From: Cytobacillus oceanisediminis 2691
GTDB lineage: Bacteria; Bacillota; Bacilli; Bacillales; Cytobacillaceae
Direction: 5' to 3'
Length of the DNA stretch: 64,000 nucleotides
NCBI RefSeq assembly: GCF_007678455.1
Contig: NZ_VEEP01000005.1
Span: 46,380-110,379 of the forward strand
The notes under the pieces were generated by a model that saw nothing but the letters and a program-made list of their open reading frames with translations, was not told where the DNA came from and made no database searches. The position numbers and the translations under genes are program-made. This document shows, piece after piece, positions 55,500 to 64,000 of the stretch (the stretch's first letter is position 1; each line of letters opens with the position of its first letter).

Positions 55500-58400
55500 T
55501 TGAGTTGGATTAAAAGAATTTTTACGATGTTCCAAAATGATGATGATGAATTTGATGATATTGAGAGAGAACAATCAGTTCAAAAACCAGTCAAACAAGA
55601 TCGCAGCCAAAAGAAGGATCTTGAGGCAAAGGTATTGTACCAGTATCCAAAGGGGCAGTTCCGGTTCCCTTTGATTCCCGATGGTAACCCAGGGAATGAG
55701 ACTCCGCGAAAAGAACGGAAAGAAAGGGTTGGCCCGGTTGAAGAAATAAAGCCTTTTATCAATGAAAAAGGCTCGTTCAGCTTTAAAAATGACAGTATCC
55801 CCCGGCAGGATTCCAACCAAAGACCGCGCCGAAAATCTGTAGAGGACACTAAGGACACACACAGAACAAAACGAGCGGAAAAAGTGAAGGAACCATTGAA
55901 GACTGGAAGAACAGAGGAAGCTGCTTCGAAATTTCGATATGAACCGCGAAAAGACAGCAAACCGAAATTCACGCAGCCATTCAAGCCAACAGAAATTCCA
56001 TCTCCGATTTATGCATTCAACAGGCCGCCAAGGAAAGAGCAGAATCAAAAGAGCCTGGAAGATGTAGAGTATGAATTGACGGGGTTTGAAAAGGCACAGG
56101 AAAACAAAGCATCACAACCCATACGAAGTGATATCGATTTTATCCAAAAAGAGACGATTCAGCCAGAACAGCCAATGATAACGGAAAAGCAGGAAGGTAT
56201 TCTGCTAGAGCAGCCAGCCCAGATTGAAAAGCAGGAGGAAGTTCTGCTAGAGCAGCCAGCCCAGATAGAAAAGCAGGAAGTAGTTCTGCTGGAGCAGGCA
56301 GACCAAATTGAAAAGCAGGAAGGCGTCCTGCTAGAACAGCCAGCCCAGATTGAAATGCAGGGAAAACTTCTGGAGCAAGATCACTACATAGAAGATGATC
56401 TTGCAGAAACCCAGGACATCAAGACACCTGAAATAGAGGATGAAATTGCTCAATTCAATCTCGAAACAGAAGCACTTGATGTAATCCTTCGTGGTGAAGT
56501 GAACGATCATCAAGTTTTCGCAAAAGGGAATGAACTTGAAGAAGACGTTAAACTCCCGGCTGAATCCGTAGCGGTCAATGAACTTACAGATGTACTGACT
56601 CCTCGTCAAAACGAACATGTGTCGGCAGTGGTTCGTGAAGAGTCAGAAGTATTCGTACATCATGAGGATGATGCTGAGAAAGTACAGGGAGCGATAGAGC
56701 TGACTGCTCCATCATCTGAAAATCCTAAAGAGAAGGATCATCAAACCTTCGCAGAGGCAAAACAAGAAAATGTCCCTCAGGTAAACACAGCAGAAGAGGC
56801 GATTTCTTACACTGAGACAGTTCAGCCTTATGAAGAAGAGGAAACTCTTCTATCTGAGAACTCATCCGAAGAGCCTGTAACGGATCAAGACCTCCAGCAG
56901 GAGGAGGAAAAAACGGCAGAACCGAAAAGGCAGCTTCCTTTCAATGTCCTCATGCTTAAGCAGGATAAAAGGAAATGGGAAGCACGCAATATGTCTAAAT
57001 ATCCTTCTTTCATGACAGATGGCCGAAAAGCTGATGCACAAAAGCAGCCAACTGAAGAAATGAACGAAGTCCATCCAGAGGCAGAAACTGAGGAATCTTC
57101 ATTAGTTGTGACCTCTTCTGCGAACAGTGTCACGCAGGGAAATCATCCAGTCGAGGGAAGCGCTGTTGCTCAGTCGTTCGAGCGTGAGACACATCCAGTC
57201 GAGGGAAGCGTTGTTGCTCAGTCATTCGAGCGTGAGGCACAGCCAGTCGAGGGAAGTGCTGATGCTCAGTCGTTCGAACGTGAGGCACATCCAGTCGAGA
57301 CAAGGACGGATGCACAGTCGTTCGAACGTAATGCAGAACCAGCAGCACAGGAGAAAGTGGTCACAGTACTAGTACAAGAAGCACAAGGGGTAAAAATGCA
57401 TACAAGCCAGCCGGCGGAAGAGTTGGCACAACCTTCGGTTATGGCTGAAGAAAAAGCAGGCCGAATTTCGGATGGTCCTTCTGAAGTCCGTCCGGCAGCG
57501 GTATATGACTTCCCTCCGCTTGATTTGTTGAATCCGCCTGTGTTCAAGGCTCCAGACCCGGAATGGCTTGCAGAACAGGAACATATGCTCAATGAAACTC
57601 TGAGGAATTTCAATGTTGGCGCAAGAGTGGTCAACGTGACGCAGGGACCATCTGTTACCAGATTTGAGGTACAGCCCGAACCTGGAGTAAAAGTCAATAA
57701 AATTACCAATCTATCAGATGATATCAAGCTAAGCCTTGCGGCAAAGGATATCCGGATTGAAGCGCCGATACCTGGGAAGCACACGATTGGGATCGAGGTG
57801 CCGAACCATACGAGCAGACCGGTATTATTGAGTGAGATTTTGCAGTCAGCAGGGTTTATGGATCTTGAATCTCCGTTGTCGGTTGCTCTGGGACTTGATA
57901 TAGCCGGAAATCCAATCGTCACTGACCTGAAAAAGATGCCGCACGGATTGATTGCCGGTGCGACCGGGTCAGGAAAGAGTGTCTGCATCAACACGATGCT
58001 GGTCAGCCTGCTTTATAAGGCCCATCCAGATGAGGTGAAGCTGCTGCTGATTGACCCGAAAATGGTTGAATTGGCACCTTACAACCGAATTCCTCATCTA
58101 GTAAGCCCGGTCATCACTGATGTAAAAGCAGCGACAGCCTCGCTCAAGTGGGCAGTTGAGGAAATGGAACGCCGTTACGAATTGTTCGCACATACAGGTG
58201 TCCGTGATATCAGCAGGTTCAATGAACTTGCCGAGAAGCATCGCAGGTTTTCTGATAAGCTTCCGTATATCGTCATTGTCATCGATGAGCTGGCAGATTT
58301 GATGATGATGGCTCCTGGTGATGTCGAAGAGGCGATTTGCCGGATTGCCCAAAAAGCGCGTGCCTGCGGTATTCACTTAATCATTGCGACACAGCGTCCA

Positions 58401-58925
58401 TCTGTTGACGTCATTACAGGATTGATTAAAGCGAATGTCCCAACAAGAATAGCGTTCTCTGTTTCCTCACAGGTGGACTCAAGAACGATCATTGATATCA
58501 GCGGAGCCGAAAAGCTTCTCGGCCGCGGGGATATGCTGTTCCTAGAAAATGGTTCATCCAAGCCATTCCGTCTGCAGGGTACATTCGTTACGGACAATGA
58601 GATTGATGACATTGTTGCTTTTGTCAGGGAGCAGCGGGACCCGCAATACTTGTTTGAACAGGATGAACTGCTGAAAAAAGCCCAGGTGACTGAAGACGAA
58701 GATGAACTCTTTTATGAAGCATGCGAATTTGTCATCGATCAGGGAGGCGCTTCTACTTCAAGTGTCCAGCGCCGTTTCAAAATCGGATATAACCGTGCGG
58801 CAAGACTGATTGAGATGATGGAGCAGCAAGGGTTCATTTCTGAAGGCAAGGGAAGCAAGCCAAGGGACGTCCTTATTACGGCTTCGGACCTTGAGTCCCT
58901 CCAGGAAACTAGTACATTCAATTAA
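55500..58925 (+). CDS. sftA: DNA translocase SftA (YtpS)
   Basis: A 1141-residue FtsK/SpoIIIE-family ATPase. It lacks membrane segments, which marks it as SftA, the soluble translocase that moves chromosome DNA away from the closing division septum. A long low-complexity N-terminal region (about residues 20-650) precedes the motor. Walker A GATGSGKS is at about 820, Walker B LLLIDPK at about 850, and the DNA-reading gamma winged helix at about 1075-1135. B. subtilis SftA has about 952 residues, so the extra length is in the linker, which carries two internal repeat blocks. TTG 55500 has only a weak ribosome site (AAAGAGTGAT). Confidence 0.94.
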   Translation: MSWIKRIFTMFQNDDDEFDDIEREQSVQKPVKQDRSQKKDLEAKVLYQYPKGQFRFPLIPDGNPGNETPRKERKERVGPVEEIKPFINEKGSFSFKNDSIPRQDSNQRPRRKSVEDTKDTHRTKRAEKVKEPLKTGRTEEAASKFRYEPRKDSKPKFTQPFKPTEIPSPIYAFNRPPRKEQNQKSLEDVEYELTGFEKAQENKASQPIRSDIDFIQKETIQPEQPMITEKQEGILLEQPAQIEKQEEVLLEQPAQIEKQEVVLLEQADQIEKQEGVLLEQPAQIEMQGKLLEQDHYIEDDLAETQDIKTPEIEDEIAQFNLETEALDVILRGEVNDHQVFAKGNELEEDVKLPAESVAVNELTDVLTPRQNEHVSAVVREESEVFVHHEDDAEKVQGAIELTAPSSENPKEKDHQTFAEAKQENVPQVNTAEEAISYTETVQPYEEEETLLSENSSEEPVTDQDLQQEEEKTAEPKRQLPFNVLMLKQDKRKWEARNMSKYPSFMTDGRKADAQKQPTEEMNEVHPEAETEESSLVVTSSANSVTQGNHPVEGSAVAQSFERETHPVEGSVVAQSFEREAQPVEGSADAQSFEREAHPVETRTDAQSFERNAEPAAQEKVVTVLVQEAQGVKMHTSQPAEELAQPSVMAEEKAGRISDGPSEVRPAAVYDFPPLDLLNPPVFKAPDPEWLAEQEHMLNETLRNFNVGARVVNVTQGPSVTRFEVQPEPGVKVNKITNLSDDIKLSLAAKDIRIEAPIPGKHTIGIEVPNHTSRPVLLSEILQSAGFMDLESPLSVALGLDIAGNPIVTDLKKMPHGLIAGATGSGKSVCINTMLVSLLYKAHPDEVKLLLIDPKMVELAPYNRIPHLVSPVITDVKAATASLKWAVEEMERRYELFAHTGVRDISRFNELAEKHRRFSDKLPYIVIVIDELADLMMMAPGDVEEAICRIAQKARACGIHLIIATQRPSVDVITGLIKANVPTRIAFSVSSQVDSRTIIDISGAEKLLGRGDMLFLENGSSKPFRLQGTFVTDNEIDDIVAFVREQRDPQYLFEQDELLKKAQVTEDEDELFYEACEFVIDQGGASTSSVQRRFKIGYNRAARLIEMMEQQGFISEGKGSKPRDVLITASDLESLQETSTFN
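56170..56380 (+). repeat. Internal 42-bp (14-residue) repeats in the sftA linker
   Basis: About four and a half copies of the unit EKQEGVLLEQPAQI, at about residues 224-292. Changes between copies are mostly conservative. Confidence 0.85.
57139..57339 (+). repeat. Internal 48-bp (16-residue) repeats in the sftA linker
   Basis: Four copies of a unit reading HPVEGSAVAQSFEREA or near variants, at about residues 547-612. The units are very alike in DNA, so the block is recent. Confidence 0.88.
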
Positions 58926-59008
58926 TAAATGGTATTCTTTATTAGCATGTACTTATAATAAGGAATAACTGATATAGAAGTTGGGTTGTTATTGAAGGAG
59001 CTTTTTGG

Positions 59009-60109
59009 ATGAAAGAAATTGAATTGAAAATGCAGGGGAAAATCAGCCGCCTGACCAATCATACATTCAAGTTTGATGAAAGGATCCGGGATGGCTGGTT
59101 TTCAGCCGTGTATTTTCTCAAGACTCAAGAGCTAGTGAAGAAATACCAGGAAGACAATATCATCACCATGCAATTTTTTCAAAAAGATGAGGCAGTCCTG
59201 TGCGGGACAGATGAAGTCATCGCCCTGGTAAAAACATTTGCCGACCATCCTGAGGAACTTGAGATTTACTCACTTAAGGATGGAGATAAAATTTCTCCAT
59301 TCGAAACGGTCCTGACCATTACAGGTCCTTACCAGAGTTTCGGTTATCTTGAAGGAATCATTGACGGCATCCTGGCCAGAAGGACATCTGTAGCAACGAA
59401 TGTTTATAATGTCGTCAAGGCTGCAAGCCATTCAGGCAAGCAAAAGCCGGTGATTTTCATGGGGGACCGTGATGATCATTATACGACACAAGCCGGAGAT
59501 GGGTATGCTGCCTACATTGGAGGAGCCACAGCACAGGCCACACACGCGATGAACGAATGGTGGGGCAAGCAGGGGATGGGAACCATGCCTCATGCTTTAA
59601 TCCAGATGTTCGACGGTGATATCCTGGCAGCAACCAAGGCTTATCATGAAACATTTCCTCAAGATGATCTGATTGCTCTGGTGGATTATAATAATGACGC
59701 GGTTACAGATTCATTGAAAGTCGCGAGGGAATTTGGGGAAAAGTTAAAAGGAGTAAGGGTTGACACTTCTCGTACAATGATCGACCAGTATTTCCTCAGG
59801 AACCAGCATCTGCTTGGAACGTTTGATCCTCGCGGTGTGAATGCTGAATTGATTTTCGCCTTAAGGAAAGCACTTGATGATGAAGGTTTTCAACATGTGA
59901 AAATTGTCGTCAGCGGCGGCTTCAGTGAAAAAAGGATCCTTGAGTTCGAAAAGCATAATGTTCCAGTCGACATGTATGGAGTAGGCGGCAGCCTTTTAAA
60001 ATTGAAGATTGGTTTTACCGGTGACAATGTGATGCTGAATGGAAAACATCAGGCGAAATCTGGGAGAAGGTTCAGGCCAAACCCTCGTCTTGAAAAAGTT
60101 GAATTCTAA
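59009..60109 (+). CDS. pncB: Nicotinate phosphoribosyltransferase (short form)
   Basis: A 366-residue type II phosphoribosyltransferase. Family segments include GILARRTSVATN, the PRPP/nicotinate region GDRDDHYTTQAGDGY, and VVSGGFSEKRI with GVGGSLLKLK near the end. It joins nicotinate and PRPP to give nicotinate mononucleotide for NAD salvage. It is shorter than B. subtilis PncB (about 490 residues) and belongs to a separate short branch, so nicotinamide or a related substrate cannot be excluded. GAAGGAG precedes ATG 59009. Confidence 0.85.
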   Translation: MKEIELKMQGKISRLTNHTFKFDERIRDGWFSAVYFLKTQELVKKYQEDNIITMQFFQKDEAVLCGTDEVIALVKTFADHPEELEIYSLKDGDKISPFETVLTITGPYQSFGYLEGIIDGILARRTSVATNVYNVVKAASHSGKQKPVIFMGDRDDHYTTQAGDGYAAYIGGATAQATHAMNEWWGKQGMGTMPHALIQMFDGDILAATKAYHETFPQDDLIALVDYNNDAVTDSLKVAREFGEKLKGVRVDTSRTMIDQYFLRNQHLLGTFDPRGVNAELIFALRKALDDEGFQHVKIVVSGGFSEKRILEFEKHNVPVDMYGVGGSLLKLKIGFTGDNVMLNGKHQAKSGRRFRPNPRLEKVEF

Positions 60110-60372
60110 TCGCGGCACAGAAGTTTAAAAGAAACTCACTTAGGGAAAAAGTGCATTTATCCATGTTGCCATTTTCTATAATAATTTTGAAATAAGAATG
60201 AAACTGTGTAATTTACAGTAATGATGTTATAATGATTCAATACATGAGAGATAAGATAGATAAGATTAAGTTGGCTCGTGCGGCAGTTTCTTAAGGGAGA
60301 CAGGCTAAATGAGCAAAACAGGATATCTGTCATATACTGTGTTACATACAGACGTTGTTGGAGGTTCTTTAT

Positions 60373-61674
60373 ATGACTATTTACCATTTTGTAGGTATAA
60401 AGGGGTCTGGAATGAGTGCTTTGGCTCAAGTTCTCCATGATATGGATTATCAGGTACAGGGCTCCGATTATGACAAGCACTTTTTTACCCAGGTTGCCCT
60501 TGAGAATTCTGGAATAAAGATCCTTCCGTTTAATAAGGAAAATATACAGCCTGGGATGACAATCATTGCCGGCAATGCCTATCCGGATACCCACGAAGAA
60601 ATTCAGGAAGGAATGAAACTCGGCCTTCCGATCATCAGATACCACCGTTTCCTTGGTGATTTTATGCAGAACTTCACGAGTGTGGCGGTTACAGGGGCAC
60701 ATGGCAAAACGTCGACTACAGGCTTGCTTGCGCATGTAATGAGGGGTGCCAAACCAACATCCTTCCTGATTGGTGATGGAACCGGGAAAGGTGATAAGGA
60801 TGCTCAATACTTTGTATTTGAGGCCTGTGAGTATCGCCGCCATTTCCTATCCTATTTCCCTGATTACGCGATCATGACGAATATCGATTTCGACCACCCG
60901 GATTACTTCGCCAATATCGAGGATGTCTTCTCGGCTTTCCAGGAGATGTCATGGCAGGTCAAAAAGGGTATTTTCGCATGTGGTGACGATGAACAGCTTC
61001 AAAAAATCCAGGCGAAGGTGCCAGTCGTATTTTATGGCTTTGGGGAGGAAAATGATTTCCAGGCCCGGAATATCATTAAATCAACAAGTGGGACTACCTT
61101 TGATGTCTTTGTCCGGAATACGTTCTATGACACGTTCTCGATTCCGGCATTTGGAGACCATAATGTGCTGAACTCACTTGGTGTCATTGCATTATGCCAT
61201 TATGAGAACATCGACTCAAAGGTCATCCAGGAACAGCTTGAAACCTTCGAAGGGGTTAAAAGAAGATTCTCTGAAAAGAAGGTTGCCGACCAGATCATCA
61301 TTGATGATTACGCACACCATCCGACAGAAATCAAAGCAACAATCGATGCGGCAAAGCAAAAGTATCCGGATCGTGAAATTGTTGCTGTATTCCAGCCGCA
61401 TACCTTTACAAGGACACAGGCATTCCTGAATGAGTTTGCCGAAAGCCTAAACAAGGCAGATAAGGTTTATCTTTGCGAAATCTTCGGCTCAGCCCGTGAG
61501 ATTCATGGAAAACTATCGATTACGGATCTTAAAGATAAAATCGATGACGCTGAAATCATCACAGAAGATGATACAACATTGCTGAAGGAGCATGACAATG
61601 GAGTCATCCTGTTTATGGGTGCAGGCGATATCCAGAAGTTCCAGGAAGCATATGAAAAACAATTGCAAGTGTAA
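60373..61674 (+). CDS. murC: UDP-N-acetylmuramate-L-alanine ligase MurC
   Basis: A 433-residue Mur ligase that adds L-alanine to UDP-MurNAc in peptidoglycan synthesis. The N-terminal Rossmann loop [11 protein letters not shown], the ATP loop GAHGKTSTT (about residues 109-117), [10 protein letters not shown] and the C-terminal QPHTFTR segment are intact. ATG 60373 follows GGAGG by nine bases; a frame extension to 60355 contains that site. Its stop codon is only four bases from the repeat element copy 2. Confidence 0.95.
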   Translation: MTIYHFVGIKGSGMSALAQVLHDMDYQVQGSDYDKHFFTQVALENSGIKILPFNKENIQPGMTIIAGNAYPDTHEEIQEGMKLGLPIIRYHRFLGDFMQNFTSVAVTGAHGKTSTTGLLAHVMRGAKPTSFLIGDGTGKGDKDAQYFVFEACEYRRHFLSYFPDYAIMTNIDFDHPDYFANIEDVFSAFQEMSWQVKKGIFACGDDEQLQKIQAKVPVVFYGFGEENDFQARNIIKSTSGTTFDVFVRNTFYDTFSIPAFGDHNVLNSLGVIALCHYENIDSKVIQEQLETFEGVKRRFSEKKVADQIIIDDYAHHPTEIKATIDAAKQKYPDREIVAVFQPHTFTRTQAFLNEFAESLNKADKVYLCEIFGSAREIHGKLSITDLKDKIDDAEIITEDDTTLLKEHDNGVILFMGAGDIQKFQEAYEKQLQV

Positions 61675-61677
61675 CGC

Positions 61678-61916
61678 GAAAAGCGTAAGCGCCTTGGTCA
61701 GCCCCGACAAACGCTGGAGGGCCTGACAGTGAAGTCGTTCTTTGACTTCATTGGCAGGACCGAAATCGAAAAGTATAGCCGACTGTACAGAAACGCAGAA
61801 ACTGGAGACTCCGACAAAGAAGCGCTTTTTGCTTCTGCGGGCGGAGTTGAAGTTTCGGAGTTTCTAGGAGGCGACACCAGACAAGCGTCTCGAGGGGCTA
61901 GACGCTGGAGCTGGAC
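61678..61916 (+). mobile_element. 239-bp non-autonomous repeat element, copy 2 (plus orientation)
   Basis: It is homologous to the reverse complement of 13172-13409. It starts four bases after the murC stop, with AAAAGCGTAAGCGCC at the left end and CTAGACGCTGGAGCTGGA at the right; the ends are imperfect inverted repeats of each other. Internal inverted repeats (such as GAAGC...GCTTC, CTCCG...CGGAG) would fold an RNA copy. No target-site duplication is obvious by eye. Confidence 0.75.
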
Positions 61917-61938
61917 AATTCTCAAAGAAAAAAATTAA
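61729..61938 (+). CDS. Small reading frame inside repeat element copy 2
   Basis: A frame of 69 residues from GTG 61729 with GGAGG eight bases upstream. The product (MKSFFDFIGRTEIEKYSRL at the start, GARRWSW near the element end) differs from copy 1 at only a few residues. The tail past the element end is unrelated to that of copy 1. The shared start, ribosome site and several synonymous differences hint at coding, but the antisense frame is also open. Confidence 0.3.
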   Translation: MKSFFDFIGRTEIEKYSRLYRNAETGDSDKEALFASAGGVEVSEFLGGDTRQASRGARRWSWTILKEKN

Positions 61939-61952
61939 TACTTACTGATACT

Positions 61953-61989
61953 AAAAAAGGATGCGGCCAAGTGAGCCGCATCCTTTTTT
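61953..61989. terminator. Bidirectional terminator between murC and the aminopeptidase gene
   Basis: A perfect 15-bp stem (AAAAAAGGATGCGGC with GCCGCATCCTTTTTT) has a seven-base loop and serves both convergent genes. Confidence 0.95.
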
Positions 61990-61993
61990 GTTG

Positions 61994-63109
61994 TTATTTT
62001 AGGTTTTCGGGATTCAAGCCTTCCAATTCCGGAATGACAAATCGGCCGTCTTTTCGGATCAGGACATCATCGAAATAGATCTCTCCGCCGCCGTAATCTG
62101 GACGCTGAATATTGACCATATCCCAATGGATGTTGGAATGATTGCCATTGAATGCATCATCATAGCATTGTCCTGGTGTGAAGTGGAAACTTCCATCGAT
62201 TTTTTCATCGAACAGGATGTCCTGCATCGGGTGGAGGATGTATGGATTCACGCCAATCGCAAATTCTCCAACATACCTTGCTCCTTCGTCGGTATCGAAA
62301 ATCTTGTTGATGCGATCTGTATCATTCGCAGTCGCTTCCACGATTTTTCCATCCTTGAAGGTCAGCTTCACATTTTCAAAGGTGAAACCCTGGTAAGGGG
62401 AAGGAGTATTGTATGTAATCACACCATTGACCGAATCGCGTACAGGTGCTGTATAAACTTCGCCATCTGGAATGTTCAGCTCGCCGGCACATTTAACTGC
62501 CGGGATATCCTTGATGGAGAAAGTCAGGTCTGTCCCTGGTCCAGTGATTCTTACCTTGTCTGTGCGATTCATCAGCTCTGCAAGGCTGTCCATTGCCTTG
62601 TCCATATTGCCATAATCGAGGTTGCAGACATCGAAATAGAAGTCCTCGAAAGCTTCCGTGCTCATTTTAGCAAGCTGTGCCATTGCTGAGTTCGGGTAGC
62701 GTAGGACAACCCATTTCGTTTTTGGAACGCGAATATCCCGATGGACTTTTTTGCCGACTGTACTGCCATGGATTTTCATTTTGTCTGCCGGGACATCAGC
62801 ATGCTCGTTGATGTTATCTCCAGAACGCAGCCCGATGTACGCATCCATTTTACTCATTACATTGGCTTCAAAGTCAGCAATCATATCAAACTGCTCCTGC
62901 TGAGCACCCATAAGCAGCGCCCGGTCCACCTGGTGGTCCTTCAAGGATACGAATGGATAACCGCCAGCCTCGTAGGCTTCTTTTACAAGGGCCGTAACAA
63001 GCTCGCGCTGAAGGCCGAAATTCTCAATCAGGACTTTTTCTCCTTTTTGAAGCTTGACAGAGTAATTGATCAGGTTTTTCGCCAGCTTCTGTATACGTGG
63101 GTCTTTCAA
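61994..63109 (-). CDS. ampS: Aminopeptidase of family M29 (AmpS type)
   Basis: A 371-residue metallo-aminopeptidase of the thermophilic aminopeptidase M29 family. Metal ligands are expected in VGEFAIGVNP and in the C-terminal HFTPGQCYDD and SNIHWDMV segments, which are all present. It removes N-terminal residues from peptides in the cytoplasm. TTG 63109 is chosen because AGGAGTG lies just upstream and the product then begins MKDPRIQKLAKNLINYSV like B. subtilis AmpS; an ATG at 63142 adds 11 residues and overlaps the promoter side. Confidence 0.9.
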   Translation of the reverse strand: MKDPRIQKLAKNLINYSVKLQKGEKVLIENFGLQRELVTALVKEAYEAGGYPFVSLKDHQVDRALLMGAQQEQFDMIADFEANVMSKMDAYIGLRSGDNINEHADVPADKMKIHGSTVGKKVHRDIRVPKTKWVVLRYPNSAMAQLAKMSTEAFEDFYFDVCNLDYGNMDKAMDSLAELMNRTDKVRITGPGTDLTFSIKDIPAVKCAGELNIPDGEVYTAPVRDSVNGVITYNTPSPYQGFTFENVKLTFKDGKIVEATANDTDRINKIFDTDEGARYVGEFAIGVNPYILHPMQDILFDEKIDGSFHFTPGQCYDDAFNGNHSNIHWDMVNIQRPDYGGGEIYFDDVLIRKDGRFVIPELEGLNPENLK

Positions 63110-63197
63110 ATGAATCACTCCTAAGTATGTAAAATTTAACACATAATCATATTGTAACCGAAACGCCGAAATTTGTGCTCAATTCCTTTCAAGAGTT

Positions 63198-63858
63198 CTG
63201 ACAGTTTGGATTGGTAAAGGGAAACATCTGTTAAAAGAAGCATGGGATTTTGACAGGTTGGACTCGAGAAGGAGGGAAGCTGTCAGAATCAGCAGTTTAT
63301 TTTGACAGGTTGAGTTGGATAGGCGGAAAAGCTGTCAAGAAAAGCATGGAATCTTGACAGGTTGGGCAGGAAAAGTGGAAAAGCTACCAAGAAAAGCGTG
63401 GAATCTTGACAGGTTGGGCAGGAAAAGTGGAAAAGCTGCCAAGAAAAGCGTGGAATCTTGACAGGTTGAGCGGGTGAAGAGGAAAAGCTGTCAAAAAAAG
63501 CATGGAATCTTGACAGGTTGAGCTGGTGAAGGAGAAAAGCTGTCAAAAAAACCATGGAATCTTGACAGGTTGAGCGGGTGAAGAGGAAAAGCTGTCAAAA
63601 AAAGCAGAGAATCTTGACAGGTTGAGCGGGTGAAGGGGAAAAGCTGTCAAAAAAAGCAGAGAATCTTGACAGGTTTGGCTGGTGAAGAGGAAAAGCTGTC
63701 AAAAAAAGCATGGAATCTTGACAAGTTGGGCGGTTGAGTGGGAAAAGCTGTCAAGAAAAGCATGGGATTTTGACAGGTTGAGCAGGGAAAGTGGAAAAGC
63801 TGTCAAAAAAGGCATGGAATCTTGACAGGTTGAGCAGATATATGAGAAAACCTGTTAA
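63198..63858. repeat. Hairpin array D: thirteen 52-bp units
   Basis: Steps begin at 63198 (decayed), 63250, 63302, 63354, 63406, 63458, 63510, 63562, 63614, 63666, 63718, 63770 and 63822 (right end decayed), exactly 52 bp each. The unit is TGACA, 25 nt ending GGAAAAGC, TGTCA, then 17 nt rich in A. It lies upstream of the aminopeptidase gene. The gene on its other side is outside the window, and 63859-64000 shows nothing I can assign. Confidence 0.95.
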
Positions 63859-64000
63859 ATTCAGCTTCGCACCTCAAACAGGGATGCCCAGAAAGCTATC
63901 AGCAATGCAAGAAATCTCACTTTTTAACCATATTATCTTCCTGCAAAACTTAAATATATATAATCACTTAACTGGAATTTTATGTTGTAGAAAGATATGC

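Noticed and set aside
60309-60440. 43-codon frame with a GGGAG site overlapping the start of murC
   Set aside because: It could be a leader peptide, but half of it lies in murC in another frame and no similarity is recognised. The evidence is too thin to list as a gene.
60157-60843. 228-codon minus-strand frame
   Set aside because: It is antisense to the start of murC; composition and lack of a ribosome site indicate a shadow frame.
62126-62689. 187-codon plus-strand frame
   Set aside because: It lies wholly antisense to the well-supported aminopeptidase gene and has no family features.
63198-63858. CRISPR array or coding repeats in array D
   Set aside because: Linkers are conserved between units, unlike spacers. 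The minus-strand frame through them comes from the repeat.

Overview
The window reads as chromosomal DNA of an endospore-forming Bacillaceae bacterium related to the Mesobacillus / Bacillus jeotgali-infantis group. The right half follows the Bacillus subtilis yt* gene order (ytfP, murJ/ytgP, ytzE, pepV, ytlPQR, amyX, ytmP, ytzH, trmB, ytnP, ytzB, ytoP, ytpP, ytpQ, sftA). Shine-Dalgarno sites are strong, TTG/GTG starts are frequent, and leuS has a T-box leader. A Cse60 homologue and a SftA translocase fit a sporulating Firmicute. The genus is inferred from gene content and order only.

Layout. 1-670: hairpin repeat arrays. 669-2920: tRNA-modification pair mnmM/mnmL (ytqB/ytqA) and two small proteins. 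3214-10614: a ten-gene System I (Ccm) cytochrome c maturation operon preceded by two FNR-like boxes. 10709-12659: nrfHA, the membrane-anchored ammonia-forming nitrite reductase that the Ccm proteins probably serve. 12660-13446: repeats, including one copy of a 238-bp mobile-type element. 13447-15356: an MFS transporter and a CueP-like lipoprotein whose gene has an in-frame TGA at a conserved cysteine. 15447-19275: a sigma-54 activator, a sigma-54 promoter, a GntP-family permease and 3-hydroxybutyrate dehydrogenase. 19450-28072: a lactate/glycolate region (lutABC, lutR, lctP, glcD, glcF) with a shared operator. 28262-30971: T-box and leuS. 31151-40631: rhodanese, cse60, ytfP, murJ, rRNA pseudouridine synthase, ytzE, pepV, dat, speD. 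41743-61674: cysteine synthase, ytlPQR, amyX, ytmP, ytzH, trmB, ytnP, ytzB, ytoP, a DUF84 NTPase, a lipoprotein, ytpP, ytpQ, sftA, pncB, murC. 61678-61916: second copy of the mobile-type element. 61994-63109: an M29 aminopeptidase. 63198-63858: another hairpin array.

How the genes work together. Ccm and Nrf form one anaerobic respiratory module: CcmABCDE load and hand over heme, CcmF/CcmH attach it, a TlpA/ResA-like thioredoxin reduces the cysteines, and NrfH passes quinol electrons to NrfA. The sigma-54/CcpA region and the LutR region are two separately switched carbon modules, for 3-hydroxybutyrate and for lactate/glycolate.

Two observations stand out. First, a CueP-like gene reads through one TGA exactly where the family has a cysteine. 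A 7-bp hairpin with a GG-starting loop lies 18 nt downstream, which fits the general form of a bacterial selenocysteine insertion element. Second, at least six intergenic arrays (A-F) have unrelated sequences but one plan: a 35- or 36-nt unit with inverted ends plus a 17-nt linker, giving a strict 52- or 53-bp period. Two of these arrays run in register with a gene's own intrinsic terminator. Three further arrays (G-I) have a 20-21-bp period.
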